Assembly: GCF_016801865.2 (NCBI RefSeq)
Contig: NC_068939.1
Location: 143,902,756-143,966,755 of the forward strand
Source of the DNA: Culex pipiens pallens
Taxonomy: Eukaryota; Arthropoda; Insecta; Diptera; Culicidae
DNA: 64,000 nucleotides
Reading direction: 5' to 3'
Shown here: positions 12,521 through 21,166 of the stretch, in pieces
Layout: the number at the start of each line of letters is the position of its first letter
Numbering within the stretch: the first letter of the stretch is position 1
Position numbers and translations under genes: made by a program
Notes under the pieces: model-generated
Seen by the model: the letters and a program-made list of their open reading frames with translations, nothing else
Databases searched by the model: none
What the model was told of the DNA's origin: nothing

Positions 12521-15500
12521 ATGAAGCTGCTGGCGTTGACCTCTCGACACTTTCAGCTACCGTGGCCACAGCCAAGGAAGGGGTCGGCCGCCGTTAGCAG
12601 TAGCTACCACGGCAGCTTTCATCAAGCTATTGCTCCAGGTTTTTGTAAGATTTTGATGAATTTGTGGTTGAAATTAATAAGCCTCTCGTTACAGTACTGT
12701 TCATAGGGCAATGTATAGCGCTGATGCCGGTCGTGGAGATCTTCAACCACAACTTCCAACGTGCTCGGTTCAAGCCGTTGAGTGCGAGATTTTTGTACTC
12801 GACGCTTTACCTCGTGATTGGAGGTATTTACGGGGTGTGCACGTGTCGGCGGTGTTTTGTGAAAGGCCTGAACGTGAGCATATTTGGAGATTTGTTCTAC
12901 ATGGTGGTCGTGTACACGTCGGCCGTTTTCTTTCTGTTGATTGCCCCCCAGTGGCACACCGTGCTAAAGATGTTCAACGAGTGTGAGAAGGTCATGCTTC
13001 GGGACACGTACCGGAAGGTTACCGAACGTTACACACGCTTCAACCTAGCTTGGCAGATCAGGTTGATCGCATTTGGGATCATGATTCTAGCAGTTATCGA
13101 GGATTCGTTAAGCTTTAACTCTGCCTATCAGGGAAATGTCGTGAATCTTCAGTTCTGCAACCATTCGAACGTCACTTTTTGGAAGAACTTTTACATTCGT
13201 GAACATCCCCAAGTATTGCGAAACATTCCCGTAAATTTTGGGTCAGTTCTGATCATCGAGGTACGTTCCAACCTTCTCAAGTCACAGCCAATGCATTAAT
13301 CTCCCCCTCCGGTAGTGGCTCAACAAGTGCATGCGGCTCACCTGGACCTACCTGGACGTGTTCATCATCTCGTTCAGCTTGGCGGCCCAGTTTCGGTACA
13401 ACCAGATCTACTACCGACTGGTATCGCTGCCGAGTGTCGCCTCGCTACCGTCCACCTTTTGGCGCGACATTCGCACCGACTACGTGGCCGTGTCACAGCT
13501 GGTCGCCTTCCTGGACGACAAATTTGGCCACCTGATTGTGCTTGCTTGCGCGAACGACATGTTGTGTACAGCGACGCAGCTATTTCAAGGATTTCAGTGA
13601 GTTGAAAATTTAACTGTTTGAAGAAATGAAATGACCTCCACATCCTTTCCAGACGGCGTCCCGCCTTTGCAACGATGATCTACTACTGGTACTCGTTGAG
13701 TCTGTTGATATTCCGGACGCTGTGCATGCTCTACGTGGGATCCGGCATCCACGTGGCCTCGATGAGTCCGTTGACTATACTGCGGAATGTGCCCTCGAAG
13801 AATTGGGGGCTTGATGTACGAAAAGTTTATTTATATCCAAAGCTGTAAATTTATATTAAAAGAATATCCAACAGCTTCAGAGATTTATGGACGATGTGGC
13901 CTCGGGAGACAATACGCTGTCTGGGAAAAAGTTTTTCTATCTACGCAGACAGATTATTCTTGCGGTAAGTGTGTTTTTGCTTAAATCGAGGGACGTAAAA
14001 CATGTGAGCTTAAATGTTGTGAGAGTGTTGATGTGCCAGCAGTCGACAGATTGGTGCTGGAGGTACCTGAACGGAGACGGGTGCGCACAGGTGATCTTGC
14101 TGAAACATATCCGGAAAAAAATTGTAAAACGGTAAAGCACAGAACACTCAACTACAGTTTGTACTCGTGCCTATACAGTAGGGTGTTTCATCCAAAACCA
14201 AAAGTTCTCAGAACCAGGCAAACCGAGGTTATACAGTCGAACTGGCTATTAAGAAAAAAAACATTAATAACAACAGTGACTTCCCATGTTCGCATACAGT
14301 CCCATATGCAAAAACAGCCAGCTGAGAAAAAAAAATCAAAAGAAGTTTGTCCCATGCATAAATTTAAAAAAAAAAAACTGTAATTTCTCCGGATTGGTAG
14401 TACAAAGTACTACATGAAAAGGGGTTTGGGGCAACTGCTGTGTGAGTTGTTGGAGAATGACTCCTTTTTACGATCCAAAAAAAAACCCAAAATTTAGAAG
14501 CGATTGGTTAAGCCCTCGATAAGCGCAAAGCGAATGAATTTGTGTGGGATTTACTACGTGGAAACTTGCATGTCCACATTTTTGAATTTACAAAATTCCT
14601 GTTTTATTAGTTTATGAAACTTAACAAGTCTCTCGAAGACAGTATGGTGCTAAATTGCTTCTAACAAAAAAAACATTTCGAAATGCTCGGCAAAAATCAT
14701 ATTTTTTGCCAACACTGCCAAATCAAGCGGAAACGTTCGAAAACTATGATATATTAGAGGAATTGAGGTGCAACATTTCGGAACATTTCTTCATATCGAT
14801 TATATGTAAGGTTCATCAAAATATAAGAAGAGTCATGTTTGTTTTGTACTTTATGGTTCCTTAGGCAATTTTGGCAGGCAATACAGTTTTACTGATTATT
14901 TCAATACACTGCTATTGAAAAATCTGTATATTTTTTTGACACACTTTAGCACCACACTGTCTTTAAGAGAGTTGTTAAGGACATCCAGGGCTATACTTCT
15001 ACGGTGTTAGATTCATAAATTAATAAAACATGAATTTTGTAAATTCAAAATCGTCGCTGTCGTGCTATCATGTCGCACCCGCCATTTCGACGTTCCGAGA
15101 AAAACGCGTTTTAATGTTTGACCTTGAATAAACAAAATCGAGAGCACGCAATGTAAACAATGGATAACACGTTTTGTTTGGTTTGGTTGTATTTGGTTGC
15201 CGGAGTCCCGAGTTATAATTACAAATGTTTACGGTAGTCTTAGTTGTACGTGCGTCAAACGCATCCTGACCTGCAATCCCTTTGGCCTTTTGTCGCACTT
15301 ACATCAATTTTCAGGGAGTGACAAGATAGCACGACAAGATTGAAACTTCTTTCGTATGAAAAGTGACAAAAATCCGCGGAGCTTTTTTGGTTTTTATTGA
15401 ATATCTCAGGATTGAATTCGAATTTTGGGGATCTGTGAAGGTCAAACGGTGAGACATTGTGAGCTGCACAAAATGGCGTTCTTAACTAAATTTGGCTTAA

Positions 15501-16508
15501 AATGCACGTACGACAAGTTAGCACTACGGCGACGATATGTGAAAATGCAAGTATCCTCATAGTAATTTCCATACAAATTTCATTCGCTTTGCGCCAATCG
15601 TGGGATTAACCAATCGCTCCAAAATTTTAGGGGGTTGTTTGGGACCCTAAGAGGGACCCAAAAATGTGTTGCTGGTTGGAATTATATCATTTTTTCAATT
15701 TTCCCATATAATTTTTTCCATGCCATAAGTACAAACAACACACCAAACCAAGCCTACTCCGGTGGAATCGCTGGCGGCGGTTGGACTCGCAATCCAAAGG
15801 TCGTCAGTTCAAACAGTGGGGTGGAAGGTTCCTTGGAGTAAAAAAAGGTTTGGGTGTTCTCCCCATTCAAGCCTTCGGACTCTTAGGTTCGAGCAGAAAC
15901 TTGCAATAGAGACCACAAAAGACCCGGGGGTCGTTAATGTGGATGGTTTGATTTTTTTGATTGATTGACTTCACATCGTTTTACATTTTTGAATTTAATG
16001 GAATACATTTGGGTAAACAAAAATATACTTAAACAACTAATCCAAAACTTAAAAATAAAAACTAAATTTATTGAAACATTCTAAATCATTACAAAGAGTA
16101 AACTACGAACTGTATTTGAAGATGTAGCGATAGAACTAATTTTTATCTAATGGATCACCCATTTTCACGAACGCCTGTTTACGATTTTCGGAGCTAATGT
16201 TTTCTATCTATAACTGCGGAAAGTGTTGAACAGTTCGTTGCAAACAAAGTTGTTTGACCCTTTCTGGTTTGATGCGAGTTAAAGTTAACGTTCCAGCTTT
16301 TAAAGTTGGACAAGCGTTGGGCGTTCCAGTGTAAACTCAACAAATATTTTTTTCGAAAATTTAGGATAGGTTCTAAAATGTCACTTGAAACTTTAATTTG
16401 TTTTCTGTCCTTTATCATATGGCTGGAACTCTTGTGACCTACGAGCTGGTGTTGATGGATCAGATAAAACAGGCCCCCGATGATTCCAAAGACTGTTCGT
16501 ACTTCTAG
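12521..16508 (+). CDS. Gustatory receptor, sugar-receptor family (GrA-1), probably splice-defective
   Basis: Seven-transmembrane insect gustatory receptor, a ligand-gated cation channel subunit of taste neurons. Exons: 12521-12638, 12695-13260, 13316-13596, 13653-13815, 13875-13964, and a last exon 16419-16508. Phases match those of GrA-2 exactly. The N-terminal signature HQAIAPVLFIGQCIALMPV and the C-terminal TYELVL place it in the Gr5a/Gr64 sugar-receptor family. Intron 5 is swollen to 2.45 kb by insertions (286 bp in GrA-2). The base pair before the last exon reads AT, not AG, and no in-frame AG is found nearby, because an in-frame stop lies about 36 nt upstream. Without the last exon the protein would read through into intron 5 and lose the TYELV segment. 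The start is the ATG conserved in GrA-2. Identity as a Gr is secure; function is doubtful. Confidence 0.82.
14480..15630. repeat. Inverted-repeat insertion in intron 5 of GrA-1
   Basis: Arms at about 14487-14540 and 15560-15625 are imperfect reverse complements (gcgattggttaa...gcgcaaagcgaatgaattt against aaatttcattcgctttgcgc...ttaaccaatcgc). Absent from the homologous intron of GrA-2. The family recurs as a palindrome at 27216-27565. Noncoding. Confidence 0.6.
15753..15966 (+). repeat. Twin-like SINE, diverged partial copy
   Basis: Contains ggttggactcgcaatccaaa and ggtcgtcagttc of the second tRNA-related region, then aagccttcggactc and a gatttttttgattgattg tail. 5' half missing. Confidence 0.55.
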
Positions 16509-16685
16509 TTCTTTGTCTCCTAGCAGCTGCAAGATTTCCCACATATTTCAAATAACCGCCCTTTGTACCGTAAAATGTATCACAATGTGTATAATTATTA
16601 AAAATGTTCCACCGCAACTGACATGCACAACAACCTCAAAGATATGTGTTTTGATTAATGTGAAAATAACCCCCGATGTAAAGCC

Positions 16686-18174
16686 ATGAGCTCACTACCA
16701 ATGGACGACTTTTGGGGAGCGTTGAAGCCCGTCATTTTTGTGGCCCAAATATTCACCCTTTTCCCAGTGCAAGGTGTTTTCGCGGAAGACATCTACGGAA
16801 TCAACTTCCGGTGGCGTAGTCTAAGGACGCTGTACTCGTTGTTCTTTCTTGTGCTGGGCATTATCTTTATCTGTACGCAGATCAATTTGACGGTTCTTTA
16901 CAAGGGAACTCTCTGGGAAGTCGGTAAGTTTGGGTGTGGTTTATAATTGTGATGGGGGTGAAACTAATATATTTCAGGTGGAATTCTGTACTTTGGACTA
17001 AACTTAACTGGAGCGATTTACTTTTTAATAATCTCCAGGAAATGGCGTTCCATAATGATAAGGTGGAAATCTAAAGAAGATGTGTTCCTGAGACCTCCGT
17101 TTAGAATGTACGGACGTAGCTTAAAGTTTAAAATTAGACTTATCGGATTTTCTGTAATCATACTCGCTATTAGTAAGTGTATAATGTTCAATCTCAAAAT
17201 AACACTAATCAAACTCCGTTTAAGTCGAAGAATCACTACACTTAGCGTCAACAATCAAAGTTCATCACAAATATATCAACTTTTGCAATGTAACCGGCAC
17301 TTTTTGGGAGCTATACTACAACCGAGAACATACACGAGTGTTCAAATACGTCAGCTATAACGTGCTTACTGTGCTGTTGGTTGAGTTCACTCACAAAGTG
17401 TATCTGTTCATTTGGTCCTTCATGGATCTCTTCATTACGCTCATCAGCATCGGACTGCTGACCCGATTCGAACAGTTTTACCAACGAATCGAGCACCTCA
17501 AAGGAAAATCAAAGCCGGAAGTATTTTGGGCAGAAGTGCGCGGAGATTATACCAAGATATCCAGTTTGGTAACGTACTTGGACGAGATTCTATCGCCAAT
17601 GATTTTGATCACGTGTGCTTCGGACGTGTTCTTCATCACGTTTCAGCTGTACATGGCAGTTCGGTAAGCTTTTTCTCCGCCAAGCTCAGACATTGTACTA
17701 ACAAATGTTTTACCCCACAGTATGAAAACAACGTCGATCACCAAAATCTACTATCGCTTTTCGCTGATTTTCCTCATATTCAGAGCTCTCCTGATGCTGC
17801 TCATCTCGTCCCACGTATACGTGGCATCACGCAAACCACTGAAGGTCCTCCGAGCTGTTCCCATGAGCTCGTGGTCTACTAGCGTAAGAAGAAAGTGGCT
17901 CAAGTGAGGTACCAAAATAACATTTTTGATACTTTTATTAGGTACAAAGATTCATCAACGAAATTTTAACGATTGATAACGCACTCTCTGGGCATCGATT
18001 CTTTTACCTCAAGAGGAGTGTTATTCTAACGGTGAGATTCTCTAAGGTTTTTGCTTCATCCTTAAATGTTTAGTGAATCCTTATTGATTTTAGATGGCAG
18101 GAACGTTGGTAACATACGAGCTGGTGATGCTTAGCGAAGAGAAACCACTTGAAAATTCAAACATTTGTGGATAA
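16686..18174 (+). CDS. Gustatory receptor, sugar-receptor family (GrB-1)
   Basis: Exons 16686-16923, 16978-17172, 17225-17663, 17721-17883, 17942-18031, 18094-18174; all GT-AG, phases 1,1,2,0,0, giving 401 residues. The signature DDFWGALKPVIFVAQIFTLF is near the N-terminus, and the C-terminus has AGTLVTYELVML. An in-frame stop just before the ATG fixes the start, so the N-terminal tail is short for this family. It starts only 177 bp after the GrA-1 stop on the same strand. The AATAAA present in GrB-2 (31373) has become aatacata here. Intact reading frame; probably a functional sugar-channel subunit, ligand unknown. Confidence 0.87.
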
Positions 18175-18519
18175 TTTTTTGTATGGGAACAATACATTGT
18201 CAATACATAACGATTGCTACAACGTATTTCTCCTGAAAACTATGCATTATTTACAGCAATACAAAAATCTTTTCTCTTTCTGGTTACCAGATTTAAACAA
18301 AAAGTTAAATGTGTGTTTGTAAAACAAATCATCATCGTTTCTTTTGAAAAAAAAATAGACTTTCAATCAGACGAAAATCTCATCTTCGGGGCAACTATTA
18401 TTTCACTGATCTAATACTATAACAAATATAACTCATTTTGAAAACTAATTTAATTAACTCATCGCCCATCCCGACTGACCCCAGTTAATTATAACTTATG
18501 ACAACTTATCAACACTCAC

Positions 18520-18628
18520 TTCCAACACTTGGCCTAGGACCGCCGCCGCCGCCGCCTCTGGCACGACCTGCGTCAATCATCGCAACGCCATACGCGCATA
18601 ATATAATTAACGGCCACAAACTTCTCAT
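18520..18628 (-). pseudogene. Orphan duplicate of CLIP protease exon 1
   Basis: 109 nt on the minus strand with the same ATG, 36-codon open frame and GTGAGT donor as 10265-10157. It encodes MRSLWPLIILCAYGVAMIDA and a hexaglycine run. Downstream on this strand lies GrB-1 on the opposite strand, and no CLIP or protease exon follows. It looks like a passenger of the segmental duplication. The promoter flank (18629-18860) is also duplicated, so it could still be transcribed. Confidence 0.8.
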
Positions 18629-19087
18629 TCTATGCACTGAGTGACGCGCGCGATGCCACGCTAAATTATTGTTATCCTTGCCTTGTGATTTAATTCACCT
18701 AACCGTGCAACCGATTCACACCGCACGCTCCGGAACTTTCACGTCCTGTTTCGTGTGACAACCGAACTCCAAACAACAAATGTTTAATCCTTCACCGCCC
18801 TGAAAGCTATACATGAGCCCACCTCACCATAGACTGAGACACGGACAGAGAGAGAGATGTAGGGTAGAGTAGTCATCAATGAGACACGGGGAACAATGAT
18901 AAAATGGCTCTCACAAGTCGTAGTTTCAACCAATCAGGCTCATATTTGGGGGAAAGGTGTGTCTACTGGATACACATCTGCCATATTAGTGGCTTTGGTG
19001 ATGGACGCTCCCTCGACAAGTTATTCATAAATGTTTGATTATGGGGTGTAAAAGTAAATTATGGACAAAAAATACTTTTTCGCTCGT

Positions 19088-19318
19088 AGGCTGCCGAAAA
19101 AAACGAAACTATTGGCACTACGCCCCCCGGGGCATGGCCTTCCTCTAACGTGGGATTTCTGCTCCAGCGCCTCTGACGAGACAAGAGAAACCGGGACCGA
19201 CGTTTTACTTCACCATCCGATAGAAGCTCAGTGGATAAGGCGGGAATCGAACCCGCGTCTCATAGCATCATCGGGATCGGCAGCCGAAGCCGCTACCCCT
19301 GCGCCACGAGACCCACCG
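19088..19318 (-). repeat. tRNA-derived SINE
   Basis: On the minus strand it begins with a tRNA-like head with A box (gtggcgcaggggtagcgg) and B box (gcgggttcgattcccgcc), followed by an unrelated ~150-bp body ending in an A/T-rich run. The acceptor ends do not pair, so this is not a functional tRNA gene. Confidence 0.7.
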
Positions 19319-19831
19319 CCGCCATTAACACCAAAACTAATATTTCTTCAAATTTCTTTCGACGTTCCATAGGGATTAAGTTGGGCTACAATGTCCTTTC
19401 ATTAGATTTGGCCAAAATTTAGAATATACCCAGAATCCAGGGCTGTCTCATTGTTCCCCACTCATTTCAGCCCATGGGTAACAATGAGACACTTTGATTT
19501 TTCTTCAATAAACTTTTCAAAATCGATGGAAATCTTTCAAAACATGAATTAAAAGTGATTTTTGGCATATTTATAGAGTTTAAACTTCATTTAACCAAAA
19601 ATACAAAGTTATTTGGTATTAATATATGGATTTTACAAAATTTCAATACTTTTTAGTGTAACTTTTGTTATTAAAAGTTTCATGTTGGCAAAATTGCTCT
19701 AAAATGTTCAAGGCAAGTCACCTGAAATGGAACAATACAAAAACATGATGTTTTGCTAGAAAAATGTCGATTTTCGTAAAGTGTCTCATTGTTCCCCAGC
19801 TGTCTCATTGTTCCTGCCAAGTGCGTCTACA

Positions 19832-21091
19832 ATGAGACAGTTGAATACTGTCGATTGTTTTGGGAAGTGCAGACTCTCTATTCATGTGAGATGCTTGCCT
19901 AGGGCACCGGCAGAAGGGATAGCAATATTTCGCCAGATGCCTAACGCAGTATTTGTGTGCGATACGTGTCTGGCTTTGCAAGACTATGACGACAGACACT
20001 GTGAGAAAATGTTGCAAGATATTGACGCGAAATTGAACAATATGACGGGCGTGATTGATTTCGTGAAAAACTTTGATTCGGCTGTCAAAAAAATAGTGCG
20101 TGAAGAGTTAGTGCGTGCGAATGTGAAAAAAACAGTGACGGAGGAAAAACCGGAAGTAGCGCGTAAAATCCTTACTCGATCGGCAGCAAAAGCAGCAGCA
20201 GGCAAGCGGAAAGCGGAAGACAGGGCAGAGGATGTTGAGGAAACCGGAATAGGATTTGTGACGCCGAAAACAAGCTTTGCTGAAGCGCTTCGAAAGCGGG
20301 TGAAAGTCACGGAGGAGGAGGTCAAAAAGAAACAGGCAAGAAAACCAGATCCAGTCGTTGTCATCAAGCCAAAAGAAGGGGTACAGGTGGAAGACGCGCG
20401 AGCAGAGGTGCAGAAGAAAATCAGCGCCAAGAACTTGAATGTTCAACGCGTCACCAGCAGCAAAAATGGTTCAGTTATCGTCGAGCTGAAGGATGAAGCG
20501 TCAGTCGGAGTGCTAAAAGCAAGCGTGGATGCTCAGCTAGGAGGTCGATTTGAGGCTCGCTTACGGGAAAGCATGAAGCCGTCGATCAAAATCATCGGAA
20601 TGAGTGACGAGTTTAGTGAAGAGGAGCTGAGAGCGTCGTTGGTGGAGCAGAATGACGTCTTTGCAAACCTGAAACACTTCAAGTTGCGCAAAACTTTCCA
20701 GATCGAGAAGTGGCGCTTTAACAACCATGCTGCATTCGTTGAGCTTGACGCGGAGACATTCTTCAAAGTTTTGGAGCAGGGAAAAGTCAACTGTGGTTGG
20801 AATCGTTGTCGTGTTTTCGACGGGCTTCAAGTGACAAGGTGCTACAAATGCAATGGATACGGCCATAAGGGAGCGGACTGCAAGGCCGAGACTTTAGTGT
20901 GCCCAATCTGCAGTGAAGACCACGAATGGAAGGACTGTAACGCTGAAACAGAGAAGTGTGCCAACTGCGAGAAACTACGCGTGCAACGCAAACTCAACAT
21001 TGATGTCAACCACTCGGCTTGGAGCAGCGAATGTCCAGTATTCATCAAAGAGCAGGAAAAACGGAACAAAATGGTGGATTTCACAATCTAG
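19832..21091 (+). CDS. Non-LTR retrotransposon ORF1 (gag-like), 5'-truncated
   Basis: Nucleic-acid-binding ORF1 protein. Near the N-terminus lies half of a PHD-like zinc finger (CFGKC...HVRC...CDTC) lacking its first CxxC pair, then a basic, coiled-coil-like region. Three zinc knuckles follow at the C-terminus: CYKCNGYGHKGADC, CPICSEDHEWKDC, and CANC...HSAWSSEC. The frame stays open upstream to a GTG at 19781, but that part reads the host TIR element's tgtctcattgttcc repeats, so the element seems truncated at about 19840. ORF1 ends with TAG at 21089-21091, and ORF2 continues in the same frame. PHD-containing ORF1 proteins are known in CR1-like elements; assignment is to the CR1/Jockey group. 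Confidence 0.8.
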   Translation: MRQLNTVDCFGKCRLSIHVRCLPRAPAEGIAIFRQMPNAVFVCDTCLALQDYDDRHCEKMLQDIDAKLNNMTGVIDFVKNFDSAVKKIVREELVRANVKKTVTEEKPEVARKILTRSAAKAAAGKRKAEDRAEDVEETGIGFVTPKTSFAEALRKRVKVTEEEVKKKQARKPDPVVVIKPKEGVQVEDARAEVQKKISAKNLNVQRVTSSKNGSVIVELKDEASVGVLKASVDAQLGGRFEARLRESMKPSIKIIGMSDEFSEEELRASLVEQNDVFANLKHFKLRKTFQIEKWRFNNHAAFVELDAETFFKVLEQGKVNCGWNRCRVFDGLQVTRCYKCNGYGHKGADCKAETLVCPICSEDHEWKDCNAETEKCANCEKLRVQRKLNIDVNHSAWSSECPVFIKEQEKRNKMVDFTI

Positions 21092-21166
21092 CAACCAAAA
21101 CAACGCGGAGAAATACTGTACCTGAACATAGCTGGAATAAAATCACATCTTGACGAGCTGAAACTG

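Larger units (their letters stand above)
10020..18390 (+). repeat. Segmental duplication, unit 1
   Basis: First of two tandem units. It contains the first exon and upstream flank of the CLIP protease (minus strand), the 10.3-11.3 kb flank, GrA-1 and GrB-1. The left edge (aaaactaatttaattaactc at about 10075) matches the start of unit 2 at about 18442. Flank homology extends through 10266-10760 and around 11220-11290, and resumes at about 12358. Between 11300 and 12350 lie unit-1-specific sequence and a fragment of repeat R1 (11924-12085). Confidence 0.75.

Noticed and set aside
12664..13299. Odorant receptor rather than gustatory receptor
   Set aside because: The N-terminal PVxxxxQxxxxxPV signature and C-terminal TYELV, with the late phase 2-0-0 introns, are those of sugar-type gustatory receptors.
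19984..20446. Minus-strand open frames of 110-150 residues inside the retrotransposon
   Set aside because: Reverse-strand shadows of ORF1, low complexity in Ser/Phe, with no motif.
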